Source: Pseudomonas entomophila L48
GTDB taxonomy: Bacteria; Pseudomonadota; Gammaproteobacteria; Pseudomonadales; Pseudomonadaceae
Length of the DNA stretch: 64,000 bases
NCBI RefSeq assembly: GCF_000026105.1
Contig: NC_008027.1
Span: 1,174,501-1,238,500, forward strand
Direction: 5' to 3'
Shown here: in pieces, positions 54,908 through 63,205 of the stretch
Position numbering within the stretch: position 1 is the first letter of the stretch
How the letters are laid out: each line of letters opens with the position of its first letter
Notes under the pieces: generated by a model
Seen by the model: only the letters and a program-made list of their open reading frames with translations
The model's database searches: none
What the model was told of the DNA's origin: nothing
Made by a program: the position numbers and the translations under genes

Positions 54908-56965
54908 TCAGAACGTCGTGCGCAAGCCCACCTCGACACTGCGCCCCGGCGCCGGTGCGATATCCCGCAGGATAGAGCTGGCATAGCGCACCGTCTGGTC
55001 CGTCAGATTCTCCCCGCGCACGAACGCCAGCCACTGGCTCTGCCCAATGTCGAAGCGGTAGCCGACGCTGGCGCCCAGGGTGGTGTAGCCCTCGGTGCTG
55101 GTTTCGTTGGCCGGCTTGCGGTGCTGCGCCGAGGCATGCTGCACGTCGACCCGCGCCTGCCAGCGATCCAGCTCCCACACCAGCCCGCTGTTCAGGCGCA
55201 GCGGCGCGATGCGTGGCAGCGGCTCGCCGCTGTCGAGGTTCTTGGCCCGGGTGTAGTCGCCGGACAGTTCCAGGGCGAAGCTGCCATAGCGGTTCTCCAG
55301 CAGTTGCCAGCGATCCTGGGCCTCGATGCCATAGAAGCGCGCACGCACGCCCTGGTAGGCATATTCGGGGAACTCGCCGTGGTCGTGGCCATGATCATGG
55401 TCGTGATCATGGTCCTCATCGCCATGGTCGTGGTCATGGCCGCCACGCAGGTTGCCGGTGCCGATCAAGCCGATGTAGTTGCGGAAGTGGCTGTAGAACA
55501 CACCGACGCTGCCCTTGTGGGTGCCATTGTCGAAGCGCAGGGCCAAGTCGCCGGAGATCGCCTTCTCCTTGTTCAGGTTCGGGTCGCCCACTTCGTAGGC
55601 GCCGGTGGCCACGTGGGCACCGTTGGCGTACAGCTCGTAGAAGGTCGGTGCGCGTTCGGTGTAGCCCAGGTTGGCCGCCAGTGCCCACACCGAATCGAGT
55701 TGGTACACCGCGCCGGAGGAGAGGCTGAAGGCATTGAAGCTGCTGGCGCTGTCGGCATCGGCGAAGGTTTCGTTGCCCTTGGCGTCCGGGTCGATGCGGG
55801 TGTGTTCCAGGCGCGCGCCCAGGCTCAGGTTCAGGCGCTCGGTGGCCTGCCATTGCTCGAGCAGGAACAGCGCCAGGCTGTCGGTGTCGGTGTACGGGAC
55901 GAACGCTTCCTCACCCAGGGCGGAGAACTCGTTGCGGCTGACCTGGGCGCCGATCACGCCCTCGACCGGGCCAAGCGGCTGGTGGCGGGCCTCGATGCGC
56001 GCTTCGTAGCCCTTGTTCTTGAAGGTGGTGTGCACCTCGCCGCTCTCGATTTCGCGGTGCTGGTAGTCGGTGTAGCCGGCATCGACCTTGACCGAGCTGA
56101 AGGGGCCGTCGAGGTCGCGCAGTTCGGAGGCGAAGCCGTAGTGGTCCTGCTGCATGTCCAGGCGCACACCGGGTTCGGCCACCGAGCCGTAGTTGCTGTC
56201 GTAGCGGCTGTAGGACAGGCCGGTGTAGCCATGCTCCCAATGGTAGGAACCACCGATCGCGCCACCGTCCTGGCGCCCGTCGCTGTTCTCCAGGCGGTGC
56301 TTGCTGCCGGGTTCGTCGGCGTCGCGCACCTTCGCGCTGCGGGCGTAGCCGGGGATGCGCAGGTCGTTGAACTGGCGGCTGTTGGCATCCAGGTGCAAAG
56401 CGAACGCGCCGTTGCCGGCTTCCAGCTTGCCAGCGCTGCTGCGGGTGGTATCGGCGCCGCCGTAGCGCAGCTCTCCCGCGCCGTGGATACCGTCGATGGG
56501 CGAATCAGGGATGCGGTTGTCGAAGGTGTTCACCACGCCGCCGATGGCATTGCCACCGTAGAGCAGGGCGGCCGGGCCACGGACGATCTCGACCCGCTCG
56601 ACGTTCACCGGGTCCAGCGGCACGGCATGGTCGTAGGAGAGCGATGAGGCATCGAGCGCGCCCACGCCGTTGCGCAGAATGCGGATGCGGTCGCCGTCCA
56701 GGCCGCGGATCACTGGGCGGCTGGCACCGGGCCCGAACCAGGTGGAAGCGACGCCGGGTTGCTTGTTGAGGGTCTCGCCGAGGCTGCCGTGCTGCTGTTG
56801 CAGCAGGGCGTCGCCTTCGAGGACGGTGCTCGGGGCGGCCAGCTGGGTGCTGCCCAGCGGGTTGGCGGTGATGACCTGGGGTTGCAGTTCGACGGCCTGG
56901 CTGGACGTGGAAGCCAGCCAGAGCGCAGCGGCGAGGGGGGAGAGGCGCAGGGGGGAGCACAGCAT
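54908..56965 (-). CDS. TonB-dependent receptor with His-rich loop (ZnuD-like)
   Basis: This 685-residue outer-membrane receptor has a signal peptide of about 24 residues (ends 'STSSQA'), a plug domain ('VIRGLDGDRIRILRNGVG'), and a barrel ending in Phe ('VGLRTTF'). A His/Asp-rich loop at about residues 507-530 ('GGHDHDHGDEDHDHDHD...') is typical of zinc receptors of the ZnuD type. A Zur-like palindrome precedes the gene. It therefore likely imports zinc or a zinc chelate, though other metals are possible. Confidence 0.88.
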   Translation of the reverse strand: MLCSPLRLSPLAAALWLASTSSQAVELQPQVITANPLGSTQLAAPSTVLEGDALLQQQHGSLGETLNKQPGVASTWFGPGASRPVIRGLDGDRIRILRNGVGALDASSLSYDHAVPLDPVNVERVEIVRGPAALLYGGNAIGGVVNTFDNRIPDSPIDGIHGAGELRYGGADTTRSSAGKLEAGNGAFALHLDANSRQFNDLRIPGYARSAKVRDADEPGSKHRLENSDGRQDGGAIGGSYHWEHGYTGLSYSRYDSNYGSVAEPGVRLDMQQDHYGFASELRDLDGPFSSVKVDAGYTDYQHREIESGEVHTTFKNKGYEARIEARHQPLGPVEGVIGAQVSRNEFSALGEEAFVPYTDTDSLALFLLEQWQATERLNLSLGARLEHTRIDPDAKGNETFADADSASSFNAFSLSSGAVYQLDSVWALAANLGYTERAPTFYELYANGAHVATGAYEVGDPNLNKEKAISGDLALRFDNGTHKGSVGVFYSHFRNYIGLIGTGNLRGGHDHDHGDEDHDHDHDHGHDHGEFPEYAYQGVRARFYGIEAQDRWQLLENRYGSFALELSGDYTRAKNLDSGEPLPRIAPLRLNSGLVWELDRWQARVDVQHASAQHRKPANETSTEGYTTLGASVGYRFDIGQSQWLAFVRGENLTDQTVRYASSILRDIAPAPGRSVEVGLRTTF

Positions 56966-56998
56966 GGGGAGTGACGTTCCTTGGCAGATAACGTTGTT

Positions 56999-57011
56999 GT
57001 TACTTTATAAC
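56999..57011. promoter_or_regulatory. Zur-like operator before the TonB receptor
   Basis: GTTACTTTATAAC (minus strand GTTATAAAGTAAC) has GTTA/TAAC arms and sits 34-46 bases upstream of the receptor start, in AT-rich DNA. It matches the general form of Zur boxes; the mismatch with the best known consensus keeps confidence moderate. Confidence 0.55.
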
Positions 57012-57060
57012 GTATCTATTTCAGCATAATGCTTTCCGTGGCCGCCAGTCATTTTCACCT

Positions 57061-57160
57061 GTAGGAGCGGATTTATCCGCGATGCGTTCACCGATGCACT
57101 GAGCAGGCGGCACGATCGAGCGCCGCTCGCGCGGCGTATCGCGGATGAATCCGCTCCTAC
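57061..57160. repeat. REPIN (GCGGATTTATCCGC type)
   Basis: Inverted copies 57061-57084 and 57138-57160: both arms pair GCGGAT with ATCCGC, while the loop bases differ (TTA against GAA). Confidence 0.85.
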
Positions 57161-57202
57161 ACTTGTGTAATGTGCGCACCTTCCCGAACCTGGAGCATTG
57201 GC

Positions 57203-57424
57203 ATGAGCACGGCCCAACACAACGCGCTGCACGGCAAGACCCTGGAGCAGATCCTCACCGAGCTGGTGGCGCACTACCAATGGCAGGGCCTGGCCGAGCG
57301 CATCGACATCCGTTGCTTCAAGAGCGACCCGACCATCAAGTCGAGCCTGACCTTCCTGCGCAAGACGCCCTGGGCGCGGGAGAAGGTCGAGCAGCTGTAT
57401 GTGAAGCTGCAGCGCAAAGGCTGA
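57203..57424 (+). CDS. VF530-family (DUF2132) DNA-binding protein
   Basis: This 73-residue protein is read from the ATG at 57203 after 'tggagc'. It matches the VF530 fold: '[18 protein letters not shown]', '[28 protein letters not shown]' split over the body. VF530 proteins bind double-stranded DNA in the few studied cases. Its stop overlaps the start of the next gene (TGATG). Confidence 0.82.
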   Translation: MSTAQHNALHGKTLEQILTELVAHYQWQGLAERIDIRCFKSDPTIKSSLTFLRKTPWAREKVEQLYVKLQRKG

Positions 57425-58056
57425 TGCCGCGCCGCCCCTGGTTGACGCTGGCGGCTGTCCTGGGCTGGACGGGGCTGACGATCCAGCTGTACCTGGTGCT
57501 GGTGGCGCGTTGGCAGGAACAGGCCAGCCTGGTGGGCGGGCTGGTCAACCTGTTCTGCTATTTCACCGTGCTCAGCAACACGCTGGTGGCCACGGTATTG
57601 AGTTATGCCGCGTTTGGCCGTGAGTCGGTGGCCAGGCGGTTTTTCCTCTCGGCACCGGTCAGCTCATGCGTGGCCGCCAGCATCGTCTTGGTGGCGCTGG
57701 CCTACAGCCTGCTGCTACGGCATTTGTGGCAACCCCAGGGCTGGCAGTGGCTGGCGGACGAACTGCTGCACGATGTGATGCCGGTGCTGTTTGCCTTGTA
57801 CTGGTGGTGCGAGGTGCCCAAGGGGCGATTGCGGTTGTGGCACCTGGCGGCCTGGGCGTTGTATCCGGCGTTGTACTTCGGGTTCGTCTTGCTGCGTGGC
57901 CATGAGATCGGGGTGTATCCGTACCCGTTCGTCGATGTGGCGCGGCTGGGGTATGGGCAGGTGCTGCTCAATGCCCTGGCGGTGCTGGCGGGATTCTGGG
58001 GGATCGGGCTGGTGTTGTTGGGGCTGGATCGCTGGCGGCGCATCGATCACCTGTAG
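57424..58056 (+). CDS. Pr6Pr family integral membrane protein
   Basis: This 210-residue protein has six predicted membrane helices and the Pr6Pr pattern 'FCYFTVLSNTLVATVL', 'LLHDVMPVLFALYWW' and 'PYPFVDVARLGYGQVLLN'. Function is unknown. It is translationally coupled to the VF530 gene. Its stop TAG (58054-58056) lies inside the next REP copy, as with acpH. Confidence 0.8.
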   Translation: MPRRPWLTLAAVLGWTGLTIQLYLVLVARWQEQASLVGGLVNLFCYFTVLSNTLVATVLSYAAFGRESVARRFFLSAPVSSCVAASIVLVALAYSLLLRHLWQPQGWQWLADELLHDVMPVLFALYWWCEVPKGRLRLWHLAAWALYPALYFGFVLLRGHEIGVYPYPFVDVARLGYGQVLLNALAVLAGFWGIGLVLLGLDRWRRIDHL

Positions 58057-58120
58057 GAGCCAGCTTGCTGGCGAACCGCTGCAACCGCGATGTCTGGTTC
58101 GCCAGCAAGCTGGCTCCTAC
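58053..58120. repeat. REPIN overlapping the Pr6Pr stop codon
   Basis: Inverted copies 58053-58076 and 58098-58120 (GCCAGC stems) with a 21-base spacer lie between the converging Pr6Pr and siderophore-interacting genes. Confidence 0.85.
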
Positions 58121-58135
58121 AGGTGGGCGAGGTAT

Positions 58136-58897
58136 TTACTCGTCGTCGGCGGTGCCATCCGCTCGCCAGTAAGCGGCGGCCTTGAGGGCATCCTCCGGCA
58201 CGCCTTTCTCCAGCAGCAATGCCTTGGCCTGGCGGGTCAGCGCCTTCTCCAGCGCCACCCAGCCATACAAGCGGCCTTGTGGCAGCGCCAGGTGGCGCAC
58301 CCGTTCCAGCAAATCCTCCTCGTGCCGGCGCACCCAGATCACTTCGACCTGTGACTTGCTCGCCAGCGGCTGGCGTTCCTGCTCGTCCTCGATCTGGATC
58401 ACCGCCAGCACCTGGCGGCCGGTCGGCAATTCTTCCAGGCGCCGGGCTATCGCCGGGATCGCCGTTTCATCACCGATCAACAGGTAGCTGTCGAAGATGT
58501 CCGGCACCACCATCGAGGCACGTGGGCCGGCGATATCCAGGGTTTGTCCAGGTGCCGCCTGGGCCGCCCAGGTGGAGGCGGGGCCGTCGCCATGCAGGAC
58601 GAAATCGATGTCCAGTTCGTTGCCCGTCAGGTCGATACGCCGTGGCGTGTACTCGCGCATGGTCGGCCGGGCACCGCCGTCGCGGCCAAGGTTGCGGGCG
58701 TCGATGGCCTGCTGCTCTTCAGGCGTGGTGGCGAACAACAGCTTGATGTGGTCGTCGCTGCCGACGCTGGTGAAGCCCGCCAGCTCCGGCCCACCGAGGG
58801 TGATCCGGCGCATGCGCGGGGTGAGGTCGGTGACCCGCAGCACCTGCAGGCGGCGCTGGCGGATCTCGTGGTTGACGCGGTGGATGGTGTCGCTCAT
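58136..58897 (-). CDS. Siderophore-interacting ferric reductase
   Basis: This 253-residue protein has FAD-binding 'REYTPRRID' (the RxYTxR motif of the SIP family) near residue 80, an NAD(P)H site with 'LLIGDETAIPAIARR', and a C-terminal acidic tail. It reduces iron(III)-siderophores in the cytoplasm so the iron can be released. It overlaps the PadR gene upstream by four bases (ATGA), so the two form an operon. A Fur-like box stands before the operon. Confidence 0.85.
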   Translation of the reverse strand: MSDTIHRVNHEIRQRRLQVLRVTDLTPRMRRITLGGPELAGFTSVGSDDHIKLLFATTPEEQQAIDARNLGRDGGARPTMREYTPRRIDLTGNELDIDFVLHGDGPASTWAAQAAPGQTLDIAGPRASMVVPDIFDSYLLIGDETAIPAIARRLEELPTGRQVLAVIQIEDEQERQPLASKSQVEVIWVRRHEEDLLERVRHLALPQGRLYGWVALEKALTRQAKALLLEKGVPEDALKAAAYWRADGTADDE

Positions 58898-59436
58898 GGG
58901 GTGTTCTCCGTAACGGTCGCGGCCGGCCCGGAGGCGATGGCCTTGGCGGTGTCGTTGAGCAGGGTGCGGACCCGCTCGATCTCTTCGGGCGTCCAGCGGC
59001 CGCTGTGCATGTGCAGGGCGTGGCGCAGGTTGCCCACGGCTTCGTGGATTTCCGGCGGACGGTCATGGCCGCGCAGGGCGCGTTTGCTGACTTCGATGCG
59101 CATGCGCACGCCGTCGAGGGCCACGGCCTGCTCGGCGAGGGCCGCGCGGCCGGCGTCGGTGATGGCGTAGAGGCGCTTGCTGCCCTGGATCTGGCCGGTG
59201 ACCAGCTCGGCTTCCTCGAGGTAGCTGAGGGTTGGGTAGATCACCCCGGGGCTGGGGCTGTAGCTGCCGTCGAACAGGCTTTCGATCTGGCGGATCAGGT
59301 CGTAGCCGTGGCCGGGCTGGTCGGCCAGCATCGACAGCATCAGCAGTTTCAGGTCGCCGGGGGCGAATACCCGCGGGCCGCGCTCGCCCCGGCCGGGGCG
59401 GCGTTCGAAGGGATCATGGGGGGCGTGGTCGCGCAT
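58894..59436 (-). CDS. PadR-family regulator paired with iron reductase
   Basis: This 180-residue protein has a PadR winged helix ('LLMLSMLADQPGHGYDLI', 'YPTLSYLEEAELVTGQ', 'LYAITDAGRAALAEQ') and a C-terminal helical dimer part. The Asp/His-rich start 'RDHAPHDPFERRPGRG' is unusual for PadR and could bind metal. The same gene pair in enterobacteria (YqjI-YqjH) answers to nickel and iron; I infer the same role here. Its own upstream DNA has two palindromes that fit self-repression. Confidence 0.82.
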   Translation of the reverse strand: MRDHAPHDPFERRPGRGERGPRVFAPGDLKLLMLSMLADQPGHGYDLIRQIESLFDGSYSPSPGVIYPTLSYLEEAELVTGQIQGSKRLYAITDAGRAALAEQAVALDGVRMRIEVSKRALRGHDRPPEIHEAVGNLRHALHMHSGRWTPEEIERVRTLLNDTAKAIASGPAATVTENTP

Positions 59437-59458
59437 GATGTTGGGGCTCTGTCCGTTT

Positions 59459-59492
59459 CGATATATCGCAAGATATTACTCAAGATATATCT
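59459..59492. promoter_or_regulatory. Twin palindromes CGATATATCG and AGATATATCT, PadR operator candidate
   Basis: The ten-base palindromes at 59459-59468 and 59483-59492 share the core GATATATC and lie 24 bp apart, directly before the PadR start (59436). YqjI-type regulators bind similar TATA-rich repeats. Confidence 0.6.
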
Positions 59493-59513
59493 AAAGACAA
59501 GCCCTGAAATGCG

Positions 59514-59526
59514 GATGATTATCATC
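59514..59526. promoter_or_regulatory. Fur-box-like palindrome
   Basis: GATGATTATCATC is an odd palindrome that matches the centre of the Fur box (TGATNATCA), 78-90 bases before the PadR start. It suggests iron control of the padR-sip operon in addition to PadR. Confidence 0.6.
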
Positions 59527-59565
59527 TAAAAAACTGTTCGATCTATGCTGCCGGGTCGCCCCCCT

Positions 59566-59645
59566 GTAGGAGCCAGCTTTGCTGGCGAACCGAACCCCAC
59601 CGTATTCCAAGGCATGCAACGTTTCGCCAGCAAGTCGGCCCCCAC
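59566..59645. repeat. REPIN, second arm drifted
   Basis: Inverted copies 59566-59590 and 59623-59645; the second reads GTCGGCCCCC instead of GCTGGCTCC, so this element is decaying. Confidence 0.75.
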
Positions 59646-59656
59646 AGGGGCATGGC

Positions 59657-62600
59657 TCAAGGCTGTGCCGCTGCCACCTGCGGAGCCTTGCAGGCATTGG
59701 GGTTGCCGGGCTCCAGGTAAGGCATGAGGATCGGCGCCATGCCTTTGAGCACCTGTACCGGCAGTGCCGAGGTGAAGGTGAAGGCCTCGGCTGTACGGCC
59801 TGGAACAAAGGCGGTGAGGGTGCCGAAATGGTTGTCGCCCAGGTAGAACACGAAGGTCGCGGTGCGGTTCAGCGAGCGCGAACCGATCAGCCGACCACCG
59901 GCGCCGAAGCTCTCGATGCGGTTGTCGCCGGTACCAGTCTTGCCGCCCATCACCAACGGCGTGCCGTCGTGCAGCTTGAAACTGCCGGAGATGCGTCGCG
60001 CGGTACCGGCGTCGACCACTTGCGACATGGCGCCCTTGAGCGCCCGGGCGACTTCGACCGGAAGAATCCGCTGGCCACGGTCCGGGTCACTGATCAGCTG
60101 GGTTTCATACGGGGTGTCCTGGGCGAAGTGCAGGGTGTCGATGCGCAGCGTCGGCAAGCGCACGCCGTCGTTCTGGATGATCCCGACCAGCTCGGACAGC
60201 GCGGCGGGGCGGTCGCCGGAGCTGCCGATGGCAGTGGCCAGCGACGGCACCAGGTGATCGAACGGGTAGCCCACGCGCTTCCAGCGCTGGTGGATGTCGG
60301 TGAACGCCTCGATCTCGACCATGGTGCGGATACGGCTGTCGCGGGCGCCCTGGTGGCGGCTCTTGAACAGCCAGCTGTAAACCTCCTGGCGCTCGAAGCG
60401 GCTGGCGTTGAGGGTGTCCTTGAGCGAGGCGCCGGGGTTCTTCAGCAGGTAGCCGAGCATCCACAGGTCCAGTGGATGCACCTTGGCGATATAGCCCTGG
60501 TCGGGCAGGTCGTACTTGCCCGGGCCGTAGGCTTCGTACATCTCCACCAGGCGGCTGTCGGTAAGCTTGGCCATGGCGAGCTTGTCGCCCTTGCTGTGGG
60601 CGCGCACGAAGGCGTTGAAGGTCTCTTGCCCGGCTTCGGGGAACAGGTAGCGGTGCACGGCGGCCAGACGCTGCGGGGTGACCCGCAGGCTGTCGAGGAA
60701 GGTGTCCAGGCGTTGCTGCGAGGTCTTGCGCTGGTACTTCTTCCAGAACCGCATCATGTAGTTGGTGCCTTCGCGATCGGCGAAACGGGCCAGGTACTCC
60801 TGGCGCCGCGGGTCGCTGTCATCCCTGAGCAGCGGTTCGCGGTTGAATGGCTGCTGGTAGGTGACATAGCGCACCAGGTCACGCATCAGGCGGATGAAGG
60901 GCAGGTTGATCGATTCGCGCAGGGCATCCTTGAGGGTCGGGTTGCGGTTGTTGTCTTCCTTGCGGAAGTTGTTGAACACATGCATGCCACCGCCAGTGAA
61001 GAAGGCCTCGCCGGTATTGGCCGAGTACTTGCGCTCAAGCGCCGCGTCGAGCATGGCGTCCAGGCTCTGGTTCTTGCTGTTCTGCATCAGCCATTCCAGC
61101 GACCACTGGGTGATGCGGTCGAGTTCGGCCACCGGCACTTTCTTCAATTCGGCGGCGGGCTTGCCAGCGTACTTGTCGTGCAGCTCGGCGATGATCTCCA
61201 GGTAGGTGGTGAGCACCCGCAGCTTGGCGGTGGAGCCCAGCTCCAGCTTGCTGCCTTCGTTGATGTCGAAGGGCTGGTTGGTGCTGTCGGTCTGCACCCT
61301 TACCCGCGAGCCATCGGCGGTGCGCTCGAACAGGGTGAAGCTGTAGCTCACCTGGTCGGTGGTCTTGCTGGTCAGCAGGCGTTCGCCGATCAGGCCCATC
61401 TGCGCGGCGAAGGCCGGGTCGGCGAGGTTCTTCAGGTACTGGCTGACCTGCACGTTCAGGTCGGCCTGCAGCGTGCTGGTGGCTGACAGGTCGAGGCGGT
61501 CGAGGTCGTACAGCGGGCGGTTGAGCATGGCCGCCATGCGGTTGCGCGCCAGGCTGATGCCCTTGTTGGTGATGATCGGCACGATGGTCGGCTGGGCCAC
61601 CCAGTCGCGATAGATCGCCTTGCTGACCAATGCCGCGTCGGCCAGGGGGCGGTCGATGATGCCGTTGGCGGCCAGTACGCGGATGTGCGAGTCGGTGAGT
61701 TCGGCCAGCTCGACTCGGCCCTTGGACAAGTAATGCGAGGGTCGGCGCTGGGCGATCATCAGCGACAGCACCTGGCGCAGGGCCAGGCCACGCTCGGCCA
61801 TGCTCTTCTCATCGGTGGTGGTCGACACGAGCGCCTGGTTGACCTGGTCGAAGTCGGCGCCGTACCACACCCGCAACCCCTCGGCCATGCCGTGCACCTC
61901 GCCATGCCCGGGCACCGCCGACAGCGGCACGCTGTTGAGGTAGTCACGCACGATGCGCTCGCGCGCCTCGGTGGTGTCCGGCCCGCCCTGGTAGGCGCGC
62001 ACGCTGGCGGAGATCATCTGGCGGATCTTCTCGGCACCGGACACGGTCAGCCCGTCGGGCGAGTGGCGGTATTTTTCCAGTTGCGTCGCCAGGGTGCTGC
62101 CACCGGCCGACTGGCCGGGCAGGGCCAGGTACTTGGCTACCTGGCTGTAGGCGGCCTTGGCGAAGCGTGGCCAGTCCACCGCCGGGTTGTTCTGCGGGTC
62201 CTTCGGGTCGAGCAGCTCGCGGTTCTCGATGAACAGCAGGCTGTTGACCATCACCGGCGGGATCGCGGCGAAGTTCGGGTACAGGTGCTGGGGGTAGTTG
62301 TACTGGTAGAGCATGTCGCCACGGCAGTCGGTGATCGACAGGCCGGCCTGGATCTTCTCCACGTAGGGCACGAACAGCCCGTGATCGACATAGTTCATCA
62401 AGGCGGGTGAGAAGCGCACCTGCTGGTTGATCAGGTAGTCGCGCTTGAGCAGGCGCGGCAAGAACTCGCCCAGCGCGCTGTAGCCCAGGCGCTTGTCGAA
62501 CGGGCCGTCGCCGGGGTAGACGATGGCGTCGCTGGGGCCGGGTTCGAGCTGGTAGGTGAGGGTGCTGGCCAGCTTGCTGAACTCGCGCGATTGCAGGCGC

Positions 62601-62779
62601 GAGGTCTGGATCTCATCCCAGGCGGCGAAGCCCACGGCCACCATGGCCACGATCAGGATGAGCAGGATCAGCCGCCACCACAGGCGGCGCTGGCGGGGGG
62701 ATTTTTGCAAAGGGGCTTCAGCCTGGGGTGCCTTGGGTGCTTCCGTTCTGGTTGGTTCCGATTGCCACAGTGCGCCCAT
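59657..62779 (-). CDS. Large class A penicillin-binding protein (transglycosylase/transpeptidase)
   Basis: This 1040-residue protein is read from the ATG at 62779. One N-terminal membrane anchor (about 33-55), a GT51 transglycosylase domain ('SLLFIENRELLDP' near 183 with the catalytic Glu, 'GGSTLATQLEKYRHSP' near 225), and a transpeptidase domain with SxxK as S-T-A-K near 516, SIN ('RESINLPF') and KTG ('GGKTGTGDN') near 946. The domains are spaced more widely than in PBP1a/1b, with about 200 residues between the SxN and KTG motifs. It would polymerise and crosslink peptidoglycan in the periplasm. It is not ponA or mrcB. Confidence 0.85.
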   Translation of the reverse strand: MGALWQSEPTRTEAPKAPQAEAPLQKSPRQRRLWWRLILLILIVAMVAVGFAAWDEIQTSRLQSREFSKLASTLTYQLEPGPSDAIVYPGDGPFDKRLGYSALGEFLPRLLKRDYLINQQVRFSPALMNYVDHGLFVPYVEKIQAGLSITDCRGDMLYQYNYPQHLYPNFAAIPPVMVNSLLFIENRELLDPKDPQNNPAVDWPRFAKAAYSQVAKYLALPGQSAGGSTLATQLEKYRHSPDGLTVSGAEKIRQMISASVRAYQGGPDTTEARERIVRDYLNSVPLSAVPGHGEVHGMAEGLRVWYGADFDQVNQALVSTTTDEKSMAERGLALRQVLSLMIAQRRPSHYLSKGRVELAELTDSHIRVLAANGIIDRPLADAALVSKAIYRDWVAQPTIVPIITNKGISLARNRMAAMLNRPLYDLDRLDLSATSTLQADLNVQVSQYLKNLADPAFAAQMGLIGERLLTSKTTDQVSYSFTLFERTADGSRVRVQTDSTNQPFDINEGSKLELGSTAKLRVLTTYLEIIAELHDKYAGKPAAELKKVPVAELDRITQWSLEWLMQNSKNQSLDAMLDAALERKYSANTGEAFFTGGGMHVFNNFRKEDNNRNPTLKDALRESINLPFIRLMRDLVRYVTYQQPFNREPLLRDDSDPRRQEYLARFADREGTNYMMRFWKKYQRKTSQQRLDTFLDSLRVTPQRLAAVHRYLFPEAGQETFNAFVRAHSKGDKLAMAKLTDSRLVEMYEAYGPGKYDLPDQGYIAKVHPLDLWMLGYLLKNPGASLKDTLNASRFERQEVYSWLFKSRHQGARDSRIRTMVEIEAFTDIHQRWKRVGYPFDHLVPSLATAIGSSGDRPAALSELVGIIQNDGVRLPTLRIDTLHFAQDTPYETQLISDPDRGQRILPVEVARALKGAMSQVVDAGTARRISGSFKLHDGTPLVMGGKTGTGDNRIESFGAGGRLIGSRSLNRTATFVFYLGDNHFGTLTAFVPGRTAEAFTFTSALPVQVLKGMAPILMPYLEPGNPNACKAPQVAAAQP

Positions 62780-63205
62780 AGTCTTGAGTCCGGCCAGGTA
62801 TTTTCGTCTTGCTTGTCTGAAGCTTAGACAATGGCCGGAGTTGGTGAAAAATTTGTAGGAAGCCTCGAAAAAGCAGTGCAGACATGCGCCTTTGGTGTGA
62901 CTTCCATTCTTCGGCAATGTTGCTATGGTATCGGCCCCATTCCTGCGAATGGGTGGAACGAGACGAAGATGCCACTCCGTTCGAGGCTTTCGGCCCGAGG
63001 AATCTCGCCAAATTTCCTGCTGTATATAGTGAAAAGCCCTGCAAATGGCTTCCTATACTGCTCGCCCCCTTCGCCCTGCCGCTGCCTGACGCGCACGGTG
63101 GGCGGGCCGGCCCACAAGGCCGCCCGGCAAGACGACGCCCCGCCTATCGGCGTGGCCGGTGCCGCACGAAGGTCAAATCCAATAACAAAATGAGGTTGTA
63201 TTGCT
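62780..63205. other. Divergent promoter region between the PBP and the permease
   Basis: 426 bp without a convincing CDS. A TATACT at 63054-63059 is the best -10 candidate for the permease. The PBP promoter cannot be picked out by eye. Confidence 0.4.
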
